From Gryllotalpicola protaetiae (GTDB taxonomy: Bacteria; Actinomycetota; Actinomycetes; Actinomycetales; Microbacteriaceae): a stretch of DNA of 64,000 nucleotides. Position numbers and translations under genes: made by a program. The notes under the pieces are model-generated. The model searched no databases. It was given only the letters and a program-made list of their open reading frames with translations, and had not been told where the DNA came from. Position 1 is the stretch's first letter. Each line of letters starts with the position of its first letter. The stretch is taken from the NCBI RefSeq assembly GCF_003627055.1, contig NZ_CP032624.1, positions 2,108,001 through 2,172,000 of the forward strand, written 5' to 3'. Of the stretch, positions 56,693 through 63,934 are shown in pieces.

Positions 56693-56800
56693 CGACCCCT
56701 TGAGGTCGACCCGAAGAGTGCCTAGCTTCCTCGGAGGTGCGGGCCCCTCGACCGGCCGCAGGACGCGGCCGGCGGGTTGAGCCCGTTGCCCGGCCACTTA

Positions 56801-56819
56801 TTGAACAAATCTGTCTAAA
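56801..56819. promoter_or_regulatory. Set-2 operator upstream of SDR 56886
   Basis: TTGAACAAATCTGTCTAAA matches the site at 61230 (minus strand) at 16 of 18 positions and that at 63875 (minus strand) at 15 of 19. It lies 67 bp upstream of the GTG of the SDR gene. Confidence 0.6.
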
Positions 56820-56885
56820 TATGTGCAAGACTGGCATCCGCGTCCGACGCCGCCTGACGGCGTCGGCAGAGATTGGGGAGCGGCC

Positions 56886-57623
56886 GTGACCATCGACCGA
56901 ACAGCTCTGACCGGCCTGACTGCGCTGGTCACCGGGGCCACCTCGGGCATCGGCCGGGCCGCAGCGATTCAGCTGGCCGCGCAGGGCGCTCGGGTGATCG
57001 TGCACGGCCGCGACGCGGATCGTGGTGCGCAGGTGCTCGACGACATCGCCGCAGCCGGCGGCACCGGCCGATTCGTCGCGGCGGACCTGTCCCAGACGCT
57101 CGAGCTGGTCGATTTCCCCGAGGCGGTCGGCGAGGCGATGGACATCCTGGTCAACAACGCCGGGCGGTCGTGGTTCGGCCCCAGCGACGCATTGGGCACG
57201 ACCCCGTTCGACGGGCTGTTCGCGACGAACGTGCGCACGGTGTTCTGGCTGACGACGTCATTCGCCAAGGCGATGGCGCGCCGGGGATCGGGGAGCATCG
57301 TGAACGTCTCGAGCATGGCCGGGACGATCGGCCTGGCATCCGGGGTCGCCTACGGCGGCACGAAGCAGGCGGTCGTGGGCATGACTCGGTCGTTCGCGGC
57401 CGAGTTCGGGCCGCAGGGCGTGCGCGTGAACGCGGTGGCGCCGGGGCCGGTGTACACCTCGGCCGATCCGGCGCGCACGGATGCCCTCGGGAAGACGACC
57501 CTGCTCGGCCGCGCCGCGCAGCCAGAGGAGATCGCACGGGTGATCGGCTTCGTCGCCTCGCCGGCCGCGAGCTACATCACCGGCGCGGTGATCCCGGTCG
57601 ACGGCGGCCGCACCGCGGTCTGA
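56886..57623 (+). CDS. SDR-family oxidoreductase
   Basis: A 245-residue classical SDR with TGATSGIGRAAA, NNAGRSWFGP, Ser in VSSMAGTIG and AYGGTKQAV, ending VIPVDGGRTAV. It is related to both cassette SDRs but more distant from each than they are from one another. GTG 56886 has GGGGAG 6 bases upstream; the longer frame to 56823 covers the promoter. Followed 50 bp later by a deazaflavin-type oxidoreductase, probably co-transcribed. Confidence 0.85.
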   Translation: MTIDRTALTGLTALVTGATSGIGRAAAIQLAAQGARVIVHGRDADRGAQVLDDIAAAGGTGRFVAADLSQTLELVDFPEAVGEAMDILVNNAGRSWFGPSDALGTTPFDGLFATNVRTVFWLTTSFAKAMARRGSGSIVNVSSMAGTIGLASGVAYGGTKQAVVGMTRSFAAEFGPQGVRVNAVAPGPVYTSADPARTDALGKTTLLGRAAQPEEIARVIGFVASPAASYITGAVIPVDGGRTAV

Positions 57624-57673
57624 ACCGGTCGCCGCGCACTACCTGACCGCTAGAAAGAACTGAGGACACGAAG

Positions 57674-58153
57674 ATGACTGACACGGTTGACATCGCCGCC
57701 GGTGCGGCGCTGCTCGATGGGGACTACGAGGCCTCGCCGGACCCGCGCATCCGCGACCAGGTCGCCGGTTACGAGGCCAGCGGGGGCACGGAGCACAACA
57801 CGCTGGAGGACCGGCCGGTGGTGATCCTGACGACGGTCGGCGCGAAGTCGCTGAAGGTGCGCAAGAACCCCCTGATGCGGATGTTCGAGGGCGACGTCTA
57901 CGTCGTCGTCGCCTCCGCCGGCGGCGCGCCTGCCCACCCTCAGTGGTACCGCAACCTCACCGCGCATCCCGTCGTGCGGCTGCAGGACGGAGCGACCACG
58001 CAGCTGCGGGTCGCCCGCGAGGTCCACGGCGACGAGAAGGCGCACTGGTGGGAGGTCGCCGAGTCGTTCTGGCTGCACTTCCCCGAGTACCGGGAGCGCA
58101 CGGACGGCATCCGCGAGATCCCCGTCGTCGTGCTCGAACCGATCGCGAGCTGA
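57674..58153 (+). CDS. Deazaflavin (F420)-dependent nitroreductase-family protein
   Basis: A 159-residue split-barrel protein of the Ddn/F420H2-dependent family: GTEHNTLEDRPVVILTTVGAKS, KVRKNPLMRM and YVVVASAGGAPAHPQWYRNL with the characteristic P-x-W-Y-x-N-L. It reduces activated double bonds or nitro groups with F420H2. It occurs almost only in F420-producing actinobacteria and so supports the taxonomic reading. It ends before a strong bidirectional hairpin. Confidence 0.9.
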   Translation: MTDTVDIAAGAALLDGDYEASPDPRIRDQVAGYEASGGTEHNTLEDRPVVILTTVGAKSLKVRKNPLMRMFEGDVYVVVASAGGAPAHPQWYRNLTAHPVVRLQDGATTQLRVAREVHGDEKAHWWEVAESFWLHFPEYRERTDGIREIPVVVLEPIAS

Positions 58154-58158
58154 GAGCA

Positions 58159-58200
58159 CGTATGAGGGGCCGGATGCCTGGGCATCCGGCCCCTCATACG
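58159..58200. terminator. Perfect bidirectional terminator hairpin
   Basis: A 20-bp perfect inverted repeat (arm CGTATGAGGGGCCGGATGCC) with a 2-nt centre lies between the convergent F420-type gene and the MFS gene. It should end transcription from both sides. Confidence 0.85.
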
Positions 58201-58233
58201 TTGTGCGGAAGCGTTGCAGCGTCGGGCGCGCGA

Positions 58234-59448
58234 CTACGCGTCGCCGGCGCGCCGCGACCGCGATCGGCCGAACCCAACGAGCGGCGCCGAGACGAGCGCG
58301 AGGAGCGCGCCGGAGAGGACGGCCGTGAGGTCGCCGCCGACGAGGACGAGAGCGGCGCCGAGCACTGAGCCGATGGCGATCGACCCCTGGAACGCCGTGA
58401 TATAGATCGGCGCACCGCTGTCAAAGGCCGCCGGGTCGCTGTGACGCACCAATGTCTGCATCGCGATCGGGACCGCCCCGTATGCGGCTCCCCAGCCGGC
58501 CATCGTGATGGTGAGAACGAATTCGGCGGGGGCCACGGCGGCGGACGCCGCCGCTGCGATCGCGATCGCGGCTGCCAGCGCCGCCGCGGCGGCCACCGCC
58601 CGGCCGCGCAGGAGCGGGCTCGCGCCGAAGTTGCCGACGAGCCCGGCCAGGCCGTAGACGAGCAGAAGCCATGCGACGGTGCGCGGCTCGAGGCCTCGGT
58701 CACGCTGCAGGAAGTCGACGAGGTACGTGAAGGCGACGAACTGCCCGGTGATGAGCACGACCGTGGCCAGAAGGGCCCGGCGCGCTCGCGCCCCGCGCAG
58801 CAGCCGAAGGGCGGGCCCCCACCCCGAGCGTCCCTGCGGAGCGAGCTTGGGCAGCGTTGCCAGCTGGCCGAGCAGCGCGACGGCGCCGACGATCGCGGTC
58901 GCGAGGAACGCGGCGCGCCAGCCGAGCGCCTGCCCAAGGGCCGTGCCGGCCGGGACTCCGACGATGCTCGCGACGGAGATGCCCCCGAAGATGAGCGCCG
59001 TGGCGCGGCCGCCGTGGCGCGGCCCGACGAGGCTCGGGCCGACGGTGCCGCCGATGGCCCAGAATCCGCCGATGCCGAGTCCGAACGCGAGCCGGGCGCC
59101 GATCAGCGCAAGGAGGTTGGGCGCGGCCGCTGAGACGAGATCGGCCGCGATGAAGAGCGCGGTCATGCCGAGGAGGATGAGGCGGCGGTCGACCCGGCCG
59201 AGCAGGACCGCGACGCTGGGCGCGGCGACCGCGGCCACCATAGCCGGAGCGGTGACCAGAAGCCCGGCGGATGCCGTGGCGACGTGCAGGCTGTCAGAGA
59301 TCTGAGGCAGCAGCCCGACGGGCAGGAACTCGTTGGTGACGAGAATGAACGTGCCGAGCGCGACCCCGCCTACTGCCGCCCACCGCCGCACGGCCGGCGC
59401 GGGGCCCGAGCCTGTCTCGTCGATGGTGTCGACGTCGCTGCCTGTCAC
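58234..59448 (-). CDS. MFS transporter (cassette B)
   Basis: A 404-residue, 12-helix transporter of the AraJ-like DHA1 type: TNEFLPVGLLPQISDSLHV in helix 1 region and LLGRVDRRLILLGMTALF at loop 2/3; it is closer to the MFS at 13793 than to its counterpart in cassette A. ATG 59448 has AAGGGAACCGC upstream. A strong hairpin separates it from the hydrolase upstream, so it may have its own promoter or be expressed by read-through. Confidence 0.8.
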   Translation of the reverse strand: MTGSDVDTIDETGSGPAPAVRRWAAVGGVALGTFILVTNEFLPVGLLPQISDSLHVATASAGLLVTAPAMVAAVAAPSVAVLLGRVDRRLILLGMTALFIAADLVSAAAPNLLALIGARLAFGLGIGGFWAIGGTVGPSLVGPRHGGRATALIFGGISVASIVGVPAGTALGQALGWRAAFLATAIVGAVALLGQLATLPKLAPQGRSGWGPALRLLRGARARRALLATVVLITGQFVAFTYLVDFLQRDRGLEPRTVAWLLLVYGLAGLVGNFGASPLLRGRAVAAAAALAAAIAIAAAASAAVAPAEFVLTITMAGWGAAYGAVPIAMQTLVRHSDPAAFDSGAPIYITAFQGSIAIGSVLGAALVLVGGDLTAVLSGALLALVSAPLVGFGRSRSRRAGDA

Positions 59449-59470
59449 TGCGGTTCCCTTCAGACCGGAA

Positions 59471-59496
59471 GGCCCGGACCCTTTCGGGTCCGGGCC
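59471..59496 (-). terminator. Hairpin between hydrolase and MFS genes of cassette B
   Basis: GGCCCGGACCC-TTTC-GGGTCCGGGCC, an 11-bp perfect stem with a 4-nt loop, starts 7 bp after the hydrolase stop on the leftward transcript. Confidence 0.75.
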
Positions 59497-59503
59497 GGTG
59501 TGC

Positions 59504-60352
59504 CTACTCGACGTCCAGGAAGTACTGGAGCTCGCGGGCGAAGTGGCGGTTGTTCTCGTAATGCGCCCCGTGGTTGCCGTCGGGGTAGAGGACCAGTCGC
59601 GCGTTCGGGATCGCCTGGAACATCAGGTACGAGTTGATCGTCGGGATGACGATGTCGTTGCTTCCGTTGACGATGAGCGTCGGCTGCGTGATCTTCGTGA
59701 GGTACTCCTGGCTCTGGCCGGGCGCGCCCCAGCCGGCTGCAGCCTCACCGTGTGCCTGAGCGACGGCCGCAGAGACGGGTGCATCGCGGTCGGTGCGCTC
59801 ACGCGTGCGGGTGAGGTAATCGCGCGCGGCCGCCTTGCCCTTGTCGGAGTCGCTGAAGAACACGGGTCCCCACAGCTCGTCCGCCGGCTCCCAGTCGGTG
59901 CGCAGGAACAGCGCGAGCGTCGACGCGGTCATCTGCTTCATACCCTCGCCTGCGCGCGGGCCGGTGCCGGCGAGCACGAGCTTGCGCACGAGCTCGGGGC
60001 GGTCGACGACGATCTGCTGCGCCACCTGGCCGCCCATCGAGAAGCCGATCAGGTCGTACTGGCCGTGGCCGAGTGCGTCGAGGAACGCCTCGGCGTCGGC
60101 GGCCATGCCCTCGAGGCTGTTCTTCGGCTCGCCGCTGGAGCCGGCGACTCCGGCGTTGTCGAACAGGATGACCTGCCGGCCCTTCGCCAGTTCGTCGGTC
60201 ACTGCGGGGTCGAAGGTGTCGAGGTTTCCGCGGTAGTGGTTGATGAAGACGAGCGGGGTGCCGCTCGGGGTGCCGAAGCGGCGGAACGCGAACTCGATTC
60301 CGTTGGCGGCGGTGACGCGCTCGGTCGGCGCGGTGTTGTGCGTGTAAGACAC
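59504..60352 (-). CDS. Alpha/beta hydrolase (cassette B)
   Basis: A 282-residue hydrolase with FINHYRGNLDTFDP, nucleophile elbow LIGFSMGGQVAQQI, VNGSNDIVIPT and YPDGNHGAHYENNRHF, all matching the paralogue 54905-55768. GTG 60352 is preferred since AAGGAG lies 8 bases upstream; a longer frame to 60436 is Pro/Arg-rich and unlikely. It follows the SDR gene by 96 bp in the same direction. Substrate unknown, probably an ester or lactone. Confidence 0.85.
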   Translation of the reverse strand: MSYTHNTAPTERVTAANGIEFAFRRFGTPSGTPLVFINHYRGNLDTFDPAVTDELAKGRQVILFDNAGVAGSSGEPKNSLEGMAADAEAFLDALGHGQYDLIGFSMGGQVAQQIVVDRPELVRKLVLAGTGPRAGEGMKQMTASTLALFLRTDWEPADELWGPVFFSDSDKGKAAARDYLTRTRERTDRDAPVSAAVAQAHGEAAAGWGAPGQSQEYLTKITQPTLIVNGSNDIVIPTINSYLMFQAIPNARLVLYPDGNHGAHYENNRHFARELQYFLDVE

Positions 60353-60448
60353 GGTGGTGCTCCTTGTGGGATGTGGCGGTGTGGCGATGGGGAATGAAGG
60401 ACGGCGCGGATGCCGTGCGGGGTTCTCGCGCGGCATCCGGATCAGCCG

Positions 60449-61177
60449 TCAGACGGCGGTGTAGCCGCCGTCTGCTGACAGGACTGCGCCGGTGACGTAG
60501 CCGGCCGCGGGCGAGACGAGGAAGGCGATCGTGTCAGCGATCTCCTCGGGCTTGCCGCCGCGCGCCAGCGGCGTGCGGCTGCCGAGTGCGCTGGTGCTCT
60601 CGTCCGACACGATCGGCGTGAAGATCGGGCCGGGCGCCACCGCGTTGACGCGCACGCCCTGGGGCGCGAGCTCCGCGGCCCAGGCCTGCGTGAACGAGTG
60701 GAGTGCGGCCTTCGTGGCGCCGTACGCGGCGCCGCCGCTCATGCCGATCTTGCCCGCCATGCTGCCGACGTTCACAACCGCTCCGCCCTTGCGGACGAGG
60801 CCGGGGATGAGGGCGGCGGTGACGAGGTAGGTAGCGCGGACGTTCGCGTTGAACAGGTTGTCGTACTCGGCGACCGAGATGTCGGGCGTCGGGCCGAACC
60901 AGACCGTGCCTGCGTTGTTCACGAGGATGTCGACGTCGCCGATCTTCTCCGCCAGCGCCTCAATCTCCTCGGGGTTGGCGAGGTCGGCCTGCACGAACCG
61001 GGCCTTGCCGCCCGAGGTCTCGATGTCCTCGACGACCGCGGCGCCGCGTGCGGCGTCACGACCGTGAACGAGGACCTCGGCCCCCTGCTCCGCCAGGCGG
61101 ACGGCCGCTGCGCGGCCGATACCCGAAGTGGCGCCGGTGACGAGAGCCGTCTTGCCGGCAAGTTGCGCGGTACTCAT
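60449..61177 (-). CDS. SDR-family oxidoreductase (cassette B)
   Basis: A 242-residue classical SDR: TGATSGIGRAAA, NNAG, VGSMAGKIG and AYGATKAAL, ending LSADGGYTAV. It is the paralogue of 55815-56588. ATG 61177 has GGAGAAG 7 bases upstream. Two set-2 operators lie 24 and 53 bp upstream, so it is probably repressed by a TetR protein, most simply the one at 63160. First gene of cassette B. Confidence 0.9.
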   Translation of the reverse strand: MSTAQLAGKTALVTGATSGIGRAAAVRLAEQGAEVLVHGRDAARGAAVVEDIETSGGKARFVQADLANPEEIEALAEKIGDVDILVNNAGTVWFGPTPDISVAEYDNLFNANVRATYLVTAALIPGLVRKGGAVVNVGSMAGKIGMSGGAAYGATKAALHSFTQAWAAELAPQGVRVNAVAPGPIFTPIVSDESTSALGSRTPLARGGKPEEIADTIAFLVSPAAGYVTGAVLSADGGYTAV

Positions 61178-61200
61178 GATGCTTCTCCAAGTCTTCATTT

Positions 61201-61218
61201 TTGGACTGATCTGTCCAG
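61201..61218. promoter_or_regulatory. Set-2 operator, palindromic form
   Basis: TTGGACTGATCTGTCCAG contains the perfect palindrome TGGAC-N6-GTCCA, 24 bp upstream of the cassette B SDR start. It matches the site at 56801 at 13 of 18 positions. Confidence 0.6.
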
Positions 61219-61229
61219 TGATCCAAACA

Positions 61230-61247
61230 TTAGACAGATGGGTTCAA
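61230..61247. promoter_or_regulatory. Set-2 operator
   Basis: On the minus strand it reads TTGAACCCATCTGTCTAA, 16 of 18 positions shared with 56801. It is the second of two sites before the cassette B SDR. The stretch from 61248 to 61369 holds no gene I can support. Confidence 0.6.
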
Positions 61248-61369
61248 AAAAGCAAGGAGAAAGTGCATTGTTCGCCCTGGGCGGATCACAGAGCCGTCGC
61301 CAGGCACGGGCCCGCGCGCTCACGGAGACGCGATGGCACGGCGCGTCGGGCCGGTAGCGCGCCGGCGGC

Positions 61370-61459
61370 CTAGCGGCCGACGAAGACCAGCAGGCCGTAT
61401 GCGACGACGGCGGTGGCGGCTGCCAGGACCGCGAGCCCCACCCATCCGAGTGCCTTCAT
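61370..61459 (-). CDS. 29-residue single-helix membrane microprotein
   Basis: The frame reads MKALGWVGLAVLAAATAVVA and nine further residues, one short cytosolic end and one membrane helix. Its ATG overlaps the TGA of the esterase gene (ATGA), the same coupling seen for real partner genes in this window. Such tiny membrane proteins often modulate a membrane neighbour. It could still be a chance frame, since GC-rich DNA gives hydrophobic Ala/Val stretches. Confidence 0.4.
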   Translation of the reverse strand: MKALGWVGLAVLAAATAVVAYGLLVFVGR

Positions 61460-62502
61460 CGCGTACCGGTCCTCTGCTGCAGGAAGGCGAGGGTGCGGCT
61501 GAACGCCGTTCGCGCCTGAGGTGTGGAGTAGTCGAACTGGTACTCGTGCCCGAGGCCGGCGCCCGAGCCGTCCCAGAACAGCGTGTCCGTCGGGACGCCG
61601 TGCGCGGTCAGCGCGCGATCCAGATCGTGGCCCTGACCGTCGAACGGGTCCTTGTCGCCGACCGTGATGAAGGTCGGCGGGTAGTCGGATGTGACGTTCT
61701 TGGCGGTCGAGAGGGAGCCGACGTTCGGTGCCCGCAGCCAGTCGCGGCTTCCGGTGTAGGCCCAGAGGTACGTGCGCAGACCCGGGAACCCGGTCTCGGC
61801 GACGTCGGTCACGTCGTACAGGCCGCAGTACAGCACGACTGCGGCGAGCCCGTCGGGGGCGGCCGGAGTGACGCCGTCTGCGGAGGCGACGACCGGGTTC
61901 GTCTGCGCCGCGGCGACCTCGCTGGCGATCTGAGCGCCGGCCGAGTCGCCACCGATGACGAGCCGGCCGGCGTCGCCGCCGTACGCGGCCGCGTTCTTCT
62001 TCGCGAACGCGAGGGCGGCGTTCGCCTGGCGCACCGGAACCGGGTGCTTGGCACCCGGCGCCAGGGTGTAGTCGAGGCTCGCGACGGTGTAGCCGGCGTC
62101 CGCGAGCATGATCGCGAAGTCGGCGACGGTCTCCGTCGAGCTCGAGATGAACCCGCCGCCATGAATCCACAAGACGATCGGGCGCGGGCCGGCCTGGTCC
62201 TTGGGGGTGTAGAGCACGAGGCTGCCGGGCGGGGCGCCTGCCGCTGGGACTGAGACGGCGGGCCACACCTTCACGGCGGCGCGCCTGGTCGCGAAGTCGG
62301 TCGGCGGTGTGACCTCAGGGCCTGCCTCGAAGATGGACTTCACAATGCCTGCGCCCGGTTCCACGTCGACGTGGTACCAGGTGAACCCGACGAGCCCGCC
62401 GACCACCAGGGCGGCGGCGACGCGGACCAGTCGCCTGAAGACGGCGTGGCGCCGCCACGGCCCTACGGGCTTCGCGTCGTCGGGTGACCCGGTGTTCGAC
62501 AC
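61456..62502 (-). CDS. HSL-family esterase/lipase, membrane-anchored
   Basis: A 348-residue enzyme. Residues 22-43 form a membrane anchor (VRVAAALVVGGLVGFTWYHV), so the catalytic domain is probably outside. The hormone-sensitive-lipase signatures are clear: oxyanion HGGGFISSS and nucleophile GGDSAGAQIA; Asp in VGDKDPFDGQ and a late His in GLGHEYQF. GTG 62502. It acts on short-chain esters in known relatives. It stands next to the tetR gene at 62506, separated by only 3 bp, and may be under its control. Confidence 0.85.
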   Translation of the reverse strand: MSNTGSPDDAKPVGPWRRHAVFRRLVRVAAALVVGGLVGFTWYHVDVEPGAGIVKSIFEAGPEVTPPTDFATRRAAVKVWPAVSVPAAGAPPGSLVLYTPKDQAGPRPIVLWIHGGGFISSSTETVADFAIMLADAGYTVASLDYTLAPGAKHPVPVRQANAALAFAKKNAAAYGGDAGRLVIGGDSAGAQIASEVAAAQTNPVVASADGVTPAAPDGLAAVVLYCGLYDVTDVAETGFPGLRTYLWAYTGSRDWLRAPNVGSLSTAKNVTSDYPPTFITVGDKDPFDGQGHDLDRALTAHGVPTDTLFWDGSGAGLGHEYQFDYSTPQARTAFSRTLAFLQQRTGTR

Positions 62503-62505
62503 GTC

Positions 62506-63114
62506 CTACTTCGCCGCCGCGAGCTCGGTGCGCGGCTGCCAGGCGGGTGAGGAGTCCAGCAGGGTGACGGCGATCGACTTCGCCAGCGCGCCCGGCGCGT
62601 AGCTCGCGTGGTCGGGCTCGGAGCCGACGGCGCCGTCGTACAGCAGGACTAGCTGGCGGCCAACGAGCTTCGGGTCAGCGACCGCGGCGTCGCGGGCGAG
62701 ACCGTAGAACAGATCGTCGAGCCACGTGCGGAAGGCCTCGTTGCCCAGCTGCTCGACGCTGCCCTCTTCGGATTCGGCTGCGGCCCGCTGGAACGCGCAG
62801 CCGTGGTAGTCGGGCTCGGCGAACAGCTCATCGAGCGCGTCGAACACCGCCAGCATCCGATCGGTCGGGTCGACTGCCCGCTCGACGTGCTCTTCGACGC
62901 GCCGCGTCCAATTCCCGTGGCGGTTCTCGAGGTACGCCTTCACCAGCTCGTCCTTGCTGCCGAAGATGTAGTACAGCGATCCCTTGGCGACGCCGGCCTT
63001 CTCGATGATCCTGTCGATCCCGACCGTGTGGATGCCCTCGGTGTAGAACAGCTCGTCGGCGGCCTCGAGCAGGCGCGCTCGAGCCTCGCCCTTCTTGGAA
63101 GATGATCTGGCCAC
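62506..63114 (-). CDS. TetR-family regulator
   Basis: A 202-residue TetR repressor: RARLLEAADELFYTEGIHTV, recognition helix AKGSLYYIFGSKDELV and a ligand domain with the Cys-containing YHGCAFQRAAAES. GTG 63114 is leaderless: TATGAT ends 6 bases upstream, with TCGACT at 17-bp spacing, and the palindrome GACTAGTC lies in the spacer. It is co-directional with the esterase gene and the microprotein, so the three form a self-controlled operon. Confidence 0.9.
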   Translation of the reverse strand: MARSSSKKGEARARLLEAADELFYTEGIHTVGIDRIIEKAGVAKGSLYYIFGSKDELVKAYLENRHGNWTRRVEEHVERAVDPTDRMLAVFDALDELFAEPDYHGCAFQRAAAESEEGSVEQLGNEAFRTWLDDLFYGLARDAAVADPKLVGRQLVLLYDGAVGSEPDHASYAPGALAKSIAVTLLDSSPAWQPRTELAAAK

Positions 63115-63120
63115 GCCGAT

Positions 63121-63149
63121 ATCATAACGACTAGTCAGTACAAAGTCGA
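63121..63149 (-). promoter_or_regulatory. Leaderless tetR promoter with operator in the spacer
   Basis: On the minus strand: TCGACT (-35), 17 bp, TATGAT (-10), then 6 bp to the GTG. GACTAGTC (63129-63136), an 8-bp perfect palindrome, lies in the spacer and is a likely TetR autoregulatory site. It is unlike sets 1-3. Confidence 0.65.
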
Positions 63150-63159
63150 GGATTCCCAG

Positions 63160-63774
63160 CTAAGCGGCTGCGATGCGCCCAGCCTGCGGCGTCAGCGCCG
63201 CGATCCGGTCGAGGGCCTGGTCCAGCGCGATCTCGAGCGACTCCGAGCTCTGGGTGACGACCGCGAGCAGCATTCCGCCCTGAGTGGCGGCCAGGAGTCC
63301 GATCGCGAGCTCGTGGGGGGAGGCCGCCTCGACAAGCTCCCCGCGGCGGTGCATCGCCTCGAGGCCCGATTCGACGCGCGCGAGCCAGCCGCCGAATCCG
63401 TCGACGAGCTGCTCGCGGAACTCGGGGTGTCCGGTTCCGAGCTGACCGGCCAGCGAGCCGTAGGCACACCCGCCCATCGCGTCGCCGCCGCGCTGCTGTT
63501 CGACGCGCTCCCGCGCCCACGCGCGCAGCTCGACCATCGAGTCCAGCCTGCCGGCCGGGCCCAGGCGCTGCGATTGGAAGTCGACCACCGCGGCGATCAG
63601 CCCGCGCTTGTCGCCGAAGTAGTGGTACACCTGCGACGCGTTGACGCGCGCGGCCGAGCACACCTGCTCCACGCTCGTCTCAGCCACGCCGTTCTCGAAC
63701 ATGACGCGCGCGGCCGTCTCGATGATGCGCGCACGTGTCGCCGTGCCCTTCGCGGTCTTCTGTCCTGGTTTCAT
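63160..63774 (-). CDS. TetR-family regulator
   Basis: A 204-residue TetR protein with RARIIETAARVMFENGVAET, recognition helix NASQVYHYFGDKRGLI and the C-terminal motif MGGCAYGSLAGQLG, similar to the TetR at 28506. ATG 63774 has GAAAGG upstream. It is divergent to the gene at 63935 with two set-2-like operators between them, so it is the simplest candidate for the set-2 regulator that would also act at cassette B and at 56801. Confidence 0.85.
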   Translation of the reverse strand: MKPGQKTAKGTATRARIIETAARVMFENGVAETSVEQVCSAARVNASQVYHYFGDKRGLIAAVVDFQSQRLGPAGRLDSMVELRAWARERVEQQRGGDAMGGCAYGSLAGQLGTGHPEFREQLVDGFGGWLARVESGLEAMHRRGELVEAASPHELAIGLLAATQGGMLLAVVTQSSESLEIALDQALDRIAALTPQAGRIAAA

Positions 63775-63790
63775 CGGCCCTTTCCTTTCT

Positions 63791-63809
63791 TTGGACTAGC
63801 CGTCCCAAA
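63791..63809. promoter_or_regulatory. Set-2-like operator, degenerate
   Basis: TTGGACTAGCCGTCCCAAA has the GGAC-N5-GTCC symmetry of the set-2 site at 61201 but a spacer shorter by one base. It lies 16 bp upstream of the tetR ATG at 63774. Confidence 0.45.
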
Positions 63810-63874
63810 AAAATCCGAATTTGTACTTGCCATTCTAAAAATGTCGGGCTACTGTACAACTCGTTCCAAAAAAC

Positions 63875-63894
63875 TTTAGACCGGATGGTTCAAA
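63875..63894. promoter_or_regulatory. Set-2 operator
   Basis: On the minus strand it reads TTTGAACCATCCGGTCTAAA, 15 of 19 positions shared with 56801. It lies 40 bp upstream of the ATG at 63935. Confidence 0.5.
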
Positions 63895-63934
63895 CAATCC
63901 ACCCGGATTAGGAATCCTCAAAGGGAAGAACAAA

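Noticed and set aside
61238-61357. Small plus-strand frame of 39 residues starting at ATG 61238
   Set aside because: It begins inside a set-2 operator, lacks a ribosome-binding site at a sensible distance from the ATG, and its sequence is a GC-rich Arg/Ala/Gly run without conserved look.
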